This document shows positions 41,039 to 50,106 of a DNA stretch of 64,000 bases, piece by piece. This DNA is from Actinokineospora terrae (lineage in GTDB: Bacteria; Actinomycetota; Actinomycetes; Mycobacteriales; Pseudonocardiaceae), in the NCBI RefSeq assembly GCF_900111175.1, contig NZ_FOGI01000009.1:1-64000 (forward strand), given 5' to 3'. How positions within the stretch are numbered: position 1 is the first letter of the stretch; each line of letters starts with the position of its first letter. The notes under the pieces were generated by a model. That model saw only the letters and a program-made list of their open reading frames with translations, was not told the DNA's origin and searched no databases. The position numbers and the translations under genes were made by a program.

Positions 41039-41806
41039 ATGAAGAGTGGTCCGGATCACAACGGCGACCTGCGGGGTCGCACCGCGCTCGTGACCGGCGG
41101 CGCGAGCGGGATCGGCCGCGCGTGCGTGCGCGTTCTCGGCTCGGCAGGCGCCAAGGTGCACGTCGTCGACCGAGCGGGACCCGCCGCCGAGGAACTCGCA
41201 GCCGAGGTGGGTGGGGTGGCGCACGTCGTCGACCTCGCGGACCCGACCTTCGCCGACGCGCTGCCCACCGACATCGACGTCCTGGTCAACAACGCCGGAT
41301 TGCAGCACGTGGCGCCGCTGCACGAGTTCCCGCCGGAGCGGTTCGACGTGATCCAGCGGGTCATGGTCACGGCGCCGTTCCTGCTTGTCCGGCGCCTGGT
41401 TCCGCACATGTACGCGCGCGAGTGGGGCCGGATCGTGAACATCTCCAGCGTCCACGGACTGCGCGCTAGCGCCTACAAGGCCGCGTACGTCACCGCCAAG
41501 CACGCGTTAGAGGGCCTGTCGAAGGTCACCGCGATCGAGGGGGCGCCGCACGGGGTCACGAGCAACTGCGTCAGCCCGGGCTATGTGCGTACGCCTCTGG
41601 TGACCGACCAGATCGAGGCGCAGTCCCGCGCGCACGGTGTCGGGGCGGACGAAGTGGTCGAACAGGTGCTCTTGGACCGGTCACCGATCAAGCGACTGGT
41701 CGAACCCGAGGACGTAGCCGCCACCGTGTTGTGGCTATGCGGTCCCCACACAGCCAACGTCACCGGTAGCTCCATCCCGGTCGACGGCGGTTGGACAGCC
41801 AACTAG
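41039..41806 (+). CDS. 3-hydroxybutyrate dehydrogenase, SDR family
   Basis: A 255-residue classical SDR. Cofactor loop VTGGASGIGRA, NNAG motif VNNAGLQHVAP, and catalytic set NISSVHGLRASAYKAAYVTAKHALEG with Ser and YVTAK. The substrate call rests on family resemblance (the LQHVAPLHEFP and SPGYVRTPLVTDQI stretches) and on the following MHS transporter and GAF-PucR regulator; this trio is a usual 3-hydroxybutyrate catabolic set in actinobacteria. ATG at 41039. Confidence 0.8.
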   Translation: MKSGPDHNGDLRGRTALVTGGASGIGRACVRVLGSAGAKVHVVDRAGPAAEELAAEVGGVAHVVDLADPTFADALPTDIDVLVNNAGLQHVAPLHEFPPERFDVIQRVMVTAPFLLVRRLVPHMYAREWGRIVNISSVHGLRASAYKAAYVTAKHALEGLSKVTAIEGAPHGVTSNCVSPGYVRTPLVTDQIEAQSRAHGVGADEVVEQVLLDRSPIKRLVEPEDVAATVLWLCGPHTANVTGSSIPVDGGWTAN

Positions 41807-41826
41807 CCGGATTGGAGCGAATCGCC

Positions 41827-43143
41827 ATGTCCAAACCGTTCGTGCGGATCGTCGGAGCGAGCCTGGTCGGGACCACGATCGAGTGGTACGACTTCTTCCT
41901 CTACACCTCTGCCGCCGCTCTTGTGTTCAACAAGCTGTTCTTCCCGACGGCAAACCCACTCACCGGGACCCTGCTGGCGTTCTTGACGTATGCGGTCGGG
42001 TTCATCGCAAGGCCGATCGGTGGGCTCATCTTCGGCCACTACGGCGACAGGGTGGGCCGCAAGCGTTTGCTCGTGTTGAGCCTCTTACTCATGGGCGGTT
42101 CGACCTTCGCGATGGGTCTCCTACCCACCTATGCCGCTATAGGCGTGGGTGCACCGTTGCTGCTCACGGCCCTGCGACTGATCCAAGGGTTCGCGCTCGG
42201 CGGAGAGTGGGGCGGCGCCGTGCTGATCGTGTCCGAGCACGGCTCACCCGAGCGACGGGGGTTCTGGGCGTCGTGGCCCCAGTGCGGGGCCCCGGGCGGG
42301 AACCTGCTGGCCACCGGCGTACTCGCCCTGTTGGCAGCCGTGCAGTCGGACGTCACCTTCCTCGCGTGGGGTTGGCGGGTGCCGTTCCTGCTGTCCGGCG
42401 TTCTTGTCCTGATCGGGCTCTGGATCAGGTTGTCCGTAAGCGAGTCGCCGGTCTTCCTCGCCGCGCAGGCCAAGGCCGCCGAACGCGCAGAGCCGCACGT
42501 GCCGGTGGTGGAGGTATTCCGCAACAGTTGGCAGCGGGTGCTGGTGACTATCGGCGCGCGCATGGCGGAGAACGTGTCTTACTACATCATCACGGCGTTC
42601 ATCCTGGTCTATGTGACGAACGGACTGGGCATGGCCAAGACCGTTGGTCTCAACGCGGTGATGATCGGATCCGCGATCCACTTCATCAGCATCCCGCTAT
42701 GGGGAGCGTTGTCCGACCGGCTGGGGCGGCGTCCGGTCTACCTGTTCGGCGCCGTGACGATGGCGGTGTGGGCGTTCGTGTTCTTCGCACTTCTGAACAC
42801 CCGTTCTCCGGGCCTCGTCATCGTGGCGGCGACGGTAGGCCTAACGCTGCACGGAGCGATGTACGGACCACAGGCGGCGTTCTTCTCAGAGCAGTTCCCC
42901 ACGCGAGTGCGGTACACGGGCCTGTCCGTGGGTGGCCAACTGTCCTCGATCGCCGCAGGCGCGGTAGCACCGCTCATCGCCACGGCGCTGTTCCAGCACT
43001 ACGGCAGCACGCTGCCGGTGTCGCTCTACCTCGTCGGGATGTGTGCGATCACGATCATCGCGATCCTGGCCGCACGGGAGACCCGGGGCCACTCGCTCGC
43101 CGAGCCCGAGACCGTCGACAGCCCGGTGCCCGCGGGCAGGTGA
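41827..43143 (+). CDS. MHS-family MFS transporter (organic acid/H+ symporter)
   Basis: A 438-residue MFS protein with about 12 membrane helices. GHYGDRVGRKRLLV between helices 2 and 3 is the MFS motif A, and the start TTIEWYDFFLYTSAAALVFNKLFFP is the metabolite:H+ symporter signature. Transport of 3-hydroxybutyrate or a related acid is inferred from its neighbour. ATG at 41827 with GGAG 9 bases upstream, 20 bases after the dehydrogenase. Confidence 0.88.
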   Translation: MSKPFVRIVGASLVGTTIEWYDFFLYTSAAALVFNKLFFPTANPLTGTLLAFLTYAVGFIARPIGGLIFGHYGDRVGRKRLLVLSLLLMGGSTFAMGLLPTYAAIGVGAPLLLTALRLIQGFALGGEWGGAVLIVSEHGSPERRGFWASWPQCGAPGGNLLATGVLALLAAVQSDVTFLAWGWRVPFLLSGVLVLIGLWIRLSVSESPVFLAAQAKAAERAEPHVPVVEVFRNSWQRVLVTIGARMAENVSYYIITAFILVYVTNGLGMAKTVGLNAVMIGSAIHFISIPLWGALSDRLGRRPVYLFGAVTMAVWAFVFFALLNTRSPGLVIVAATVGLTLHGAMYGPQAAFFSEQFPTRVRYTGLSVGGQLSSIAAGAVAPLIATALFQHYGSTLPVSLYLVGMCAITIIAILAARETRGHSLAEPETVDSPVPAGR

Positions 43144-43215
43144 GCCCGGTTCAGGACCGGCCGCGACCCGGTCGGTCCCGAACCGTCCACGCGTTCGGCC
43201 GGAATCGGTGCGACC

Positions 43216-45084
43216 ATGACCCCCGTGAGGGCACACGACGCCGTGCGCGACCTACTCGGCCTGCTCGCCGCCGGGGCGAGCGGGGAGCAGTTGGCGCAGG
43301 TCGCGGTGGCCGCGCGGGCCTCCGGAATGCCCGCCGACGAGCTCGCCACGGTCGACAACGCGGCAGAGCACGCGCTGAAGGTCAGGCAGACCCTTGCCGC
43401 GCACCGGAGGCGCGAGGCCGAGCTGACGGCGCTCTTCGACACCGCCAGCGATCTTGCGCGACTGCGTGACACGGACGCGGTGCTGCGGTCGATCGTGCGA
43501 CGCGCCCGGACGCTGCTACGGGTGAACGTCTCCTACCTCACGCTCAACGACGAGCACGCGGGCCGGACATACATGCGGGTAACGGATGGTTCCGCGTCCG
43601 CACTGTTCCAGCAGGTCACGCTAGGTATGGGTGAAGGTCTGGGTGGCCTGGTAGCGCAAACGGCCAGGCCTTACGCCACCCGCGACTACTTCGCGGATGC
43701 CCGATTTCGCCATACGACGCCCATCGACTCGTCGGTGCACGACGAGGGTCTTGCGGCCATTCTCGGCGTACCCCTCGCCGTGGGCGGCAAGGTCATCGGC
43801 GTCCTCTTCGCCGCTGACCGTTCGGCTAGGGACTTCTCCCCCGACGAGGTCGCGCTTTTGTCGTCCCTCGCGAACCACGCGGCCATCGCGATCGAGAACG
43901 CGGGGCTGCTCGACGAGACCCGACTCGCGCTGGCCGACCTGAACGTCGCCAATGCCACGATCAGCAGCCACAACGAAGCCATGCGGCGCGCCGAGGAAGC
44001 CCACGACCGGCTGACCGACCTCATCCTCCGCGGTGGGGACCTACCGGAAGTCGCCGCGGCGGTGGCCGACGTACTGCACGGCGGTATCGCTGTCTTCGAC
44101 GCGACCGGAACCGAGTTGGCTCGCGTGGGGAACAGCCACGCATCGGCGACTGAAGATGCCGTCATCCGCGCTAGAGGTTCCGGACGTGCGGTGTCCACAC
44201 CGGACGGTTGGGTCTGTGCCGTGCAGGCAGGGCAAGAGCTGCTCGGCAGCCTGGTTCTGACTGATCGGCCTGACTTGTCGGACGCGGACCGGCGGCTCTT
44301 CGAGCGCGCGGGGGTCGTCACAGCTCTCCTGTTGATGCTGCGCCGGTCCGTCGCACAGGCCGAGGACGAGGTGCGCGGCGAGCTTCTAACGGATCTGCTC
44401 ACCGCGCCCGATCGCAATCCGGCCGCGCTCATGGCGCGTGGACAACGTTTGGGCGTGGACCTCGGTGAGGAATACGCGGTTCTTGTCGTCACCGCGGAAC
44501 AGGTCTCGCGACGCCGACTTCTTACTGCCGCAGGACGTTTCGCGGTGCTGGTGGGCGTGCACGCGGACCAGGTCGTCCTACTTGCGCGCTCAGAGGATCC
44601 CAGCGGTCTAGCGGCAAGGATCGCCGAGTCACTTAGTTCCACTATGGACTCACCTGTGACAGTCGGCGCTGCCGGACCAGTTTGTGGCGTGGAAGGCTTG
44701 GTCGCAGCTCATGCCGAAGCTGTGCGCTGCGTGCGGTCGTTGCTAGCACTTGGGCGTACCGGCTCGGGCGGCACGATGTCCGATCTGGGCTTCGTCGGCC
44801 TGCTGCTCGGCGAGGCAGATCTAGAGGCTTACGTTCACAGCACGCTTGGCCCCGTGCTGGAGTACGACGACCGTCGCGGTACCGAACTGTTGCGCACTCT
44901 GGAGGCGTACTTCACGGCAGGAGCCAACCTGACGCGCGCCAAGGAGCTGTTGCACGTGCACGTGAATACGGTCGTGCAACGGCTTGAGCGGATCGGCTCC
45001 CTGCTCGGCGCGGACTGGCAAACGCCGCAACGAGCACTGGAGATCCAGCTCGCGCTCCGGCTGTTCCGACTTACTTCCGCGTAA
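43216..45084 (+). CDS. GAF domain and PucR-type helix-turn-helix regulator
   Basis: A 622-residue transcription factor. An N-terminal segment (about 1-60) is followed by a GAF domain (about 70-225, VNVSYLTLNDEHAG to NHAAIAIENAG), a central coiled-coil/CdaR-like region, and a C-terminal PucR helix-turn-helix (about 555-620, FTAGANLTRAKELLHVHVNTVVQRLERI). Such proteins often activate the transport or catabolic genes next to them, here the 3-hydroxybutyrate pair. The GAF ligand is unknown. ATG at 43216. Confidence 0.88.
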   Translation: MTPVRAHDAVRDLLGLLAAGASGEQLAQVAVAARASGMPADELATVDNAAEHALKVRQTLAAHRRREAELTALFDTASDLARLRDTDAVLRSIVRRARTLLRVNVSYLTLNDEHAGRTYMRVTDGSASALFQQVTLGMGEGLGGLVAQTARPYATRDYFADARFRHTTPIDSSVHDEGLAAILGVPLAVGGKVIGVLFAADRSARDFSPDEVALLSSLANHAAIAIENAGLLDETRLALADLNVANATISSHNEAMRRAEEAHDRLTDLILRGGDLPEVAAAVADVLHGGIAVFDATGTELARVGNSHASATEDAVIRARGSGRAVSTPDGWVCAVQAGQELLGSLVLTDRPDLSDADRRLFERAGVVTALLLMLRRSVAQAEDEVRGELLTDLLTAPDRNPAALMARGQRLGVDLGEEYAVLVVTAEQVSRRRLLTAAGRFAVLVGVHADQVVLLARSEDPSGLAARIAESLSSTMDSPVTVGAAGPVCGVEGLVAAHAEAVRCVRSLLALGRTGSGGTMSDLGFVGLLLGEADLEAYVHSTLGPVLEYDDRRGTELLRTLEAYFTAGANLTRAKELLHVHVNTVVQRLERIGSLLGADWQTPQRALEIQLALRLFRLTSA

Positions 45085-45134
45085 CCACGCGATTTCGGTG
45101 GCGGGCGGGCCACGGCTGGGTTACATCTGGAGAC

Positions 45135-45830
45135 GTGTACGAGGTCCTCGACGAACTGGGCGTCCGCGCGGACTTGCTCGCGCCGCAACAACTGAGCGAA
45201 CTCGACGAGCTGGGCTACTGCCGGTTCGACAACTTCCTCGCCCCGGCGCAGATCAGCGCCGCGCTGGGCGCGATCGAGCCGCTGGCGCCCGGCACCGGCA
45301 CGCTCCGGCTCACCGACCTGCTCGAGACGGGGCCGGTGTTCGACCCGCTGTGGCTGCGGCCGAACCTGCTCGCCGCGGTCCGCCACCTGCTCGGACCGGA
45401 GTTCCGGATCAGCGCCATGACCTACCGGGCCGGTCGCCCTGAGCACGGCGGCCAGGTCCGGCCCGGCGACGCGGCCGACCGCGTGGGACCGGTCCGCTGG
45501 CGGGTCTGCACGGCCATCGTCGCCCTGGTCGACTTCACCCCGGAGAACGGCGCGACGCGCGTGGTCCCCGGCTCGCACCTCGACTACGGCTTCGTCCCGC
45601 CGCCCGCGCACGAGGACCACCCCGACCAGGCCCTGCTGGTCGGCCAGGCGGGCACGGCGTGGCTGGTCAACTCGCACCTCTGGCACTCGAACACGGTGAA
45701 CCGCTCCTCCTCGGCGCGCCACGCGGTCTTCACCGGCTTCGGTCGCCGCTGCGGGACCTCCGGGTTCGACCCGAGGCCTGCCGATGCCGCCATCGAGCGC
45801 CTCGGAAGTGCCGCCTACCTGCTGATGTAG
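45135..45830 (+). CDS. Phytanoyl-CoA dioxygenase family protein with altered iron site
   Basis: A 231-residue PhyH-fold protein. The distal half is typical: VDFTPENGATRVVPGSHL and SHLWHSNTVNRSSSARHAV, with His184 and Arg195 for iron and 2-oxoglutarate. Where related proteins have a Q-x-L-H-x-D block, this one reads GGQVRPGD (107-112), so the first iron-ligand His appears to be replaced by Pro110 while Asp112 remains. Activity may be lost or changed. GTG at 45135. It is followed by a strong hairpin. Confidence 0.72.
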   Translation: MYEVLDELGVRADLLAPQQLSELDELGYCRFDNFLAPAQISAALGAIEPLAPGTGTLRLTDLLETGPVFDPLWLRPNLLAAVRHLLGPEFRISAMTYRAGRPEHGGQVRPGDAADRVGPVRWRVCTAIVALVDFTPENGATRVVPGSHLDYGFVPPPAHEDHPDQALLVGQAGTAWLVNSHLWHSNTVNRSSSARHAVFTGFGRRCGTSGFDPRPADAAIERLGSAAYLLM

Positions 45831-45979
45831 GCCCCTGTGCACAACTTCCGACGCGGTCTTGTGGTTTCTGCGACGGTATGTCTCCCGACGGAAGACGCAG
45901 AAGGAACACCATGCCCGGGCCGCTCAGGCGACTGCTCGCCGCCGTCCGCCGCGCCATGGCGGCAGCACGCGCGCCGAAA

Positions 45980-46030
45980 GGTCCGCGTGGCAGGGGCCGA
46001 CCCCCAGTGGCGGTCCCTGCCACGCGGACC
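45980..46030. terminator. Bidirectional terminator hairpin
   Basis: GGTCCGCGTGGCAGGG (45980-45995) pairs perfectly with CCCTGCCACGCGGACC (46015-46030) over a 19-base loop. It lies between the PhyH gene and the convergent permease gene, three bases from the permease stop. Confidence 0.85.
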
Positions 46031-46033
46031 GGC

Positions 46034-48346
46034 TCACTCGGTCCGCAGCGAGTCCAACCTGGTCGCGCTGCGCAGGAACGGGAGGGTGAGCAGCGAGACG
46101 ATGAGCACGAGGCCTGCGCCTGCCCCCGCCATCGTCACGGCGCTGACCCAGTCGACGACCAGCGGACCCTGCATGATCAGCACCGTCTCCACCGACAGCA
46201 CGGTGCCGAGCAGGACCGCGATCAGCACGCCGAGCGCGATCGGGATGGCGATCTGCCAGAGCAGGGACCTGGCCAGCACCCCGGTCGGCACCCCGCTGGC
46301 GGCGAGCACGGCCAAGGGGCGCTTGCGCTCCCGGATGTGCTCGACGGCGAGCACGAGCAGGCTCAACCCGGCGAGCAGCAGGGTGAACACCGCCCCGATC
46401 AGCAGGCCCCGGCGGATGCTCAGGAACGTGTCCTGCTCGCGGGTGAGGGCTGCGCGGTCCGTGGTCGTGATCCGCGTGTGCCAACCCAACGGGGCCAGCG
46501 CCGTGCGCAGCCGGTCCCCGGTGTCGGGCCTCGACCGGTCCAGGTTCAGCACGTAGGTGGCGGCGACCTTGATCGCGGGCAGTTGCGGGATCGCGCCCGG
46601 CGTCACCAGGACCATGCCCGGGATCCGGTTCTCCCACTGGCCGCGTTCGGTGAGCCGTTGGACGCCCTGCGGGACGATCCACCCGCCCGCGGGCTGGAGG
46701 TCGCCGAAGTCGCGGTCTCCGCTGGGGAGGTAGATGGTGGTCTGCCTGCCCGCGGGGAACGCGGCCAGGTTGATGTCGTGCTCGACGTAGACCTTCCCGT
46801 CGACGCAGTCGGTGATGAGGCGGTTGAGCGTGGCCAGCTCGCAGTTCATCACCTCGGCGAGCATCACGTCCTCGCCCGCGCGCAGCTCCACCGACCGGGT
46901 CAGGCTCCAGGCGTTCACGCCGGGGACGGTGTTCAACGTGCGTTCGGTCTCGGCCATGGTGGACCGCGTGGCGTACACGGCGGCGGAGGCGTAGCTGGAG
47001 TCGTTGTACTGGATGCTGATCGCCAGTCCCTCGGCCATCGACGCGAAGGTCGCTTGGAGCGCGATCGCGCCCGCGAGCACGACCGCGACACCGCTGACGA
47101 CCCGCGACGACGTGCCGCTGTCGAGCTGGAGCCTGCGCACCGCCAACTGCCAGGACGTCGGGCCGCCCCGGATGCGGCCCACCACGTGCTCGACGACCCA
47201 CGGCAGCAGCGCGGGGACACCGAGCAGGACCAGCGCGACGCCGATGGCGATGCTGATCGCCCACATGTCGTCGCCCCTGCCGAGGCCGTTGACCGCCCTG
47301 TTGCTGCCGTGGAAGTTCAGGATCGCCACGCCCAGGGCGACCACGGCGAAGCGCCAGGCCAACCGGCGCTTGGTCGGCTTGCTGTAGCGGACGACGCCCA
47401 GCGGCTCGATGATCGTCCGCCGCAGGGCGAACTGGGTGGCGAAGACGGCCAGCAGCGGGGCGATGAGCACCACCAGCGCCGCCATCCACGGCACCGGCAC
47501 GATGTCGTGCGGGTAGACGCTGGCGCGGTACAGGGTCACGCGGTCGGCCAACTGCCGCCCGACGAGGAACAGGCTGGTGCCGAGTGCCAGGCCGGACAGC
47601 GAGCTGACCAGCGATTCGGCGGCGGCGATCCGGCGGATCTGCCGGTTGTCGCAGCCGACCAACCGCAGCGCCGAGAGCCTGCGGTCGCGGTCGACACCGG
47701 CGATCCGGGTGCTGGAGACCAGGAAGATGAACACCGGGATGAGCACGGCGAGGGTGCCGAGCAGCAACAGCAGCAGGGCGTCGGGGTCGAGGCTCCTGGT
47801 CTCGTGCGGCGGTATGCCGAACGAGTAGACCGGTTCGGTCCGGGTCGCGGTGTCGATCCGCAGGTCGGCGCTCCCGAGGTAGGCGACCGATTCCCTCGGG
47901 TCCCGGATCGTGGCCGGGTCGATGACGCCGATGACCCGTTCGCTGAAGCGCTCCCGCAGCAGCGGGTCGTCCAGGAGCGCGGCGAGCGCGTTCGACACGT
48001 ACATCTCGCCGGGTTCGGGCAGGCGGGGGATCCCGGCGGGCACCGGGGAGGTGTGGTCGGCGCCGCGCAGGTAGATCAGGTCCATGGACTGGCCCTGGAA
48101 AGCGGACGTCGTGCCCAGCCGCAGGGTCGGCTTCACCCCGACGACGGCGTCCGTGTTGGGCGTGTTGACCAGCTCCCTGGCGGCCCTGGCCTCCAGGATC
48201 GGCCCGACCGAGGAGGCGAGCAGCAGCACCGCCACCGCCAACCCGATCCCGATGGTGCTGAGCACGAACCGCGCCAGCGAGGTCCGGCCGCCCGAGATGG
48301 CCAGCCGGACGCCGATGCGGAAGTCGTTCACCCAGGCGCGTACCAC
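46034..48346 (-). CDS. ABC transporter permease, FtsX/MacB type
   Basis: A 770-residue protein. Eight or more hydrophobic helices occur in two FtsX-like halves, with large extracytoplasmic loops near residues 45-215 and 480-640. The first helix is near residues 23-45 (FVLSTIGIGLAVAVLLLASSV). This duplicated-FtsX permease works with the ATPase encoded upstream, probably as an antibiotic-resistance or envelope exporter of the MacB type. GTG at 48346, 52 bases after the ATPase stop. Third gene of a PadR-ATPase-permease operon. Confidence 0.87.
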   Translation of the reverse strand: MVRAWVNDFRIGVRLAISGGRTSLARFVLSTIGIGLAVAVLLLASSVGPILEARAARELVNTPNTDAVVGVKPTLRLGTTSAFQGQSMDLIYLRGADHTSPVPAGIPRLPEPGEMYVSNALAALLDDPLLRERFSERVIGVIDPATIRDPRESVAYLGSADLRIDTATRTEPVYSFGIPPHETRSLDPDALLLLLLGTLAVLIPVFIFLVSSTRIAGVDRDRRLSALRLVGCDNRQIRRIAAAESLVSSLSGLALGTSLFLVGRQLADRVTLYRASVYPHDIVPVPWMAALVVLIAPLLAVFATQFALRRTIIEPLGVVRYSKPTKRRLAWRFAVVALGVAILNFHGSNRAVNGLGRGDDMWAISIAIGVALVLLGVPALLPWVVEHVVGRIRGGPTSWQLAVRRLQLDSGTSSRVVSGVAVVLAGAIALQATFASMAEGLAISIQYNDSSYASAAVYATRSTMAETERTLNTVPGVNAWSLTRSVELRAGEDVMLAEVMNCELATLNRLITDCVDGKVYVEHDINLAAFPAGRQTTIYLPSGDRDFGDLQPAGGWIVPQGVQRLTERGQWENRIPGMVLVTPGAIPQLPAIKVAATYVLNLDRSRPDTGDRLRTALAPLGWHTRITTTDRAALTREQDTFLSIRRGLLIGAVFTLLLAGLSLLVLAVEHIRERKRPLAVLAASGVPTGVLARSLLWQIAIPIALGVLIAVLLGTVLSVETVLIMQGPLVVDWVSAVTMAGAGAGLVLIVSLLTLPFLRSATRLDSLRTE

Positions 48347-48398
48347 GTCACTCCCTCGCCAGGCACCGGGTTCTGCCTCCGGTGCTCCCCGTCCCGAC

Positions 48399-49079
48399 CT
48401 AGTGGGCTAACGCGACCTGGCGTGTCTTGCCGTCGCGGACGACGACCTCGCGGTCGGAGTAGGCGGCCACCCTGGCCTCGTGCGTCACCAGCACGATCGA
48501 GGCGCCCGTGTCGCGCGCGGTGTCCACCAGCAGCCGGATCACCTGCTCGCCGTTGAACGAGTCCAGCGCGCCGGTCGGCTCGTCAGCGAAGATCACCTTC
48601 GGGCCGGTCACCAGCGCCCTGGCGACCGCGACCCGCTGGCCCTGCCCACCCGAGATCTCGCCCGGCCGCTTGCCGGTCAGGTGGCCCACCTCGATCCGGT
48701 CCATCCACTCCCGAGCGGTGGCCTCGGCGTCCTTGCGCCGTGCGCCGCCGAGCCGCAACGGGAGGGCGACGTTCTCCAGGCACGACAACTCGGGGACCAA
48801 CTGGCCGAACTGGAAGACGAAGCCGAAGTCGGTGCGCCGCAACGCGCTGCGCTCCTTGTCGGTCATCGCGGCGAGGTCGCGACCCCGGTAGGAGACGACG
48901 CCGTTGTCCGGCGCCACGATGCCCGCGAGGCAGTGCAGCAGCGTGGACTTGCCGGAGCCGGACGGGCCGAGGATCGCGACGATCTCGTTCTCGTGCACCA
49001 GCATCGAGGCGCCCTCGAGCGCGTCGGTGGGGCCGAACGACTTGATCAGGTCTGTTCCACTGAGCAGGACCTCGCTCAC
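48399..49079 (-). CDS. ABC transporter ATP-binding protein, LolD/MacB type
   Basis: A 226-residue ATPase. Walker A is GPSGSGKST, the Q loop is VFQFGQLVPELS, the signature is ISGGQGQRVAVARAL, and Walker B is VIFADEPTGALD. It pairs with the FtsX-like permease. The GTG at 49079 overlaps the PadR TGA by four bases (GTGA), so the regulator and transporter are coupled. Confidence 0.92.
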   Translation of the reverse strand: MSEVLLSGTDLIKSFGPTDALEGASMLVHENEIVAILGPSGSGKSTLLHCLAGIVAPDNGVVSYRGRDLAAMTDKERSALRRTDFGFVFQFGQLVPELSCLENVALPLRLGGARRKDAEATAREWMDRIEVGHLTGKRPGEISGGQGQRVAVARALVTGPKVIFADEPTGALDSFNGEQVIRLLVDTARDTGASIVLVTHEARVAAYSDREVVVRDGKTRQVALAH

Positions 49080-49600
49080 CCGGCCACCTGCTTCGCCAGG
49101 TCGGACAGCCGGGCCGCGGTCAACTCCAGCCAGCGCAGGTCCGCCTCGAGGTGGAACAGCGCGTGGTCGCAGATCAGCTGGTCGGTGAGGTCGCCGTCGC
49201 GCTTGCGGGCGGTCAGCTCGCGCATCGCGGTGAGGTGCGCCGACCGCTGCGTGTCGAGGACCTCCTCGGCGTCGCGGTCGGACATCAGCGCGAGTACCAC
49301 CTTGGTGTAGAGCGCGCTCTGCAGGTAGATCTGCGGGCTCTCCGGGGTCACGAGCCACTCCGAGACGTCGGTGACTCCGGCGTCGGTGATCGCATACCGC
49401 TTGCGTTCAGGTCCCCCACCTGCCTCAACCCCGCTCTCCTCGACGAGTCCGTTGCGCAGCAACCGCGACAGCGTCGAGTAGACCTGGCCGTAGGCCAACG
49501 GCCGGTCGTGCCCGAAGCGCTCGTCGTAGACGCGCTTGAGGTCGTACCCGTGCCGAGGGCCGGTCTCCAGCAGGCCGAGCAACGCGTGTCCGATTGACAT
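49076..49600 (-). CDS. PadR-family transcriptional regulator
   Basis: A 174-residue regulator. The winged helix (about 1-80, SIGHALLGLLETGPRHGYDLKRVYDERFG) and a Vir-type helical C-terminus for dimerisation are present. It likely represses the ABC-FtsX exporter that follows in its operon and is relieved by the exported compound. ATG at 49600; a GTGTATACAC palindrome lies 20 bases upstream. Confidence 0.9.
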   Translation of the reverse strand: MSIGHALLGLLETGPRHGYDLKRVYDERFGHDRPLAYGQVYSTLSRLLRNGLVEESGVEAGGGPERKRYAITDAGVTDVSEWLVTPESPQIYLQSALYTKVVLALMSDRDAEEVLDTQRSAHLTAMRELTARKRDGDLTDQLICDHALFHLEADLRWLELTAARLSDLAKQVAG

Positions 49601-49619
49601 GGGAGCGACTCTACCGCAC

Positions 49620-49629
49620 GTGTATACAC
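49620..49629. promoter_or_regulatory. GTGTATACAC palindrome, candidate PadR operator
   Basis: A perfect 10-base palindrome 20 bases before the padR start, overlapping where a -10 element would lie. PadR proteins bind short palindromes in their own promoters, so it is the best operator candidate in this gap. Confidence 0.45.
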
Positions 49630-49649
49630 TCAACGAATAGCGACGTTCG

Positions 49650-50018
49650 CTAGCTCCTGAGCAGGCAGAACGGGTGCCCGGCGGGGTCCGCGTAGACCCA
49701 GAACGACGTGCTCGACTGGTCCAGCACCACGGCCCCGAGCGCGACGGCCCGGTCGTGTCCCGCCTGGAGGTCGTCGACCTGCAGGTCCAGGTGCAGCATC
49801 TGCTGGCGCTCGGGGTGCGGCCAGGTGGGCGGCTGGTAGTCGTCGATCCGCTGGAAGTCGAGCCTGCCGCCCTCGCCCTCGATGGTGGACCAGGAGTCGT
49901 CCTCGGCGGGCTTGGCGTCCCTGGGCCAGTCGAGCAGGTCGGCGTAGAAGCCGGACAGCGCGACCGGGTCCGCGCAGTCGAGCACGACGGCGAAGAACCG
50001 GGGAATGGCGGTCGACAT
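49650..50018 (-). CDS. VOC-family (glyoxalase-fold) protein
   Basis: A 122-residue single-domain VOC protein beginning MSTAIPRFFAVVLDCADPVALSGFYADLL, with a HLDLQVDDLQAGHDRA and a DPAGHPFCLL terminus. The usual roles are metal-dependent modification or drug sequestration; substrate unknown. ATG at 50018 with GGAGGA 5 bases upstream. Divergent from the CGNR-domain gene. Confidence 0.85.
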   Translation of the reverse strand: MSTAIPRFFAVVLDCADPVALSGFYADLLDWPRDAKPAEDDSWSTIEGEGGRLDFQRIDDYQPPTWPHPERQQMLHLDLQVDDLQAGHDRAVALGAVVLDQSSTSFWVYADPAGHPFCLLRS

Positions 50019-50106
50019 GGATTCCTCCAGGGATGGCGTGACCAGCGAGGCGAGTATGTGAGTCGACCCCGACCGGAGCAACCAGTATTCGGCTTACAGT
50101 GGTGTC

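Noticed and set aside
45659..48556. A 965-codon plus-strand frame, with an ATG at 45911 after AGAAGGAAC
   Set aside because: The frame is the shadow of the FtsX-like permease and crosses a perfect terminator hairpin; the good ribosome site has no plausible product behind it.
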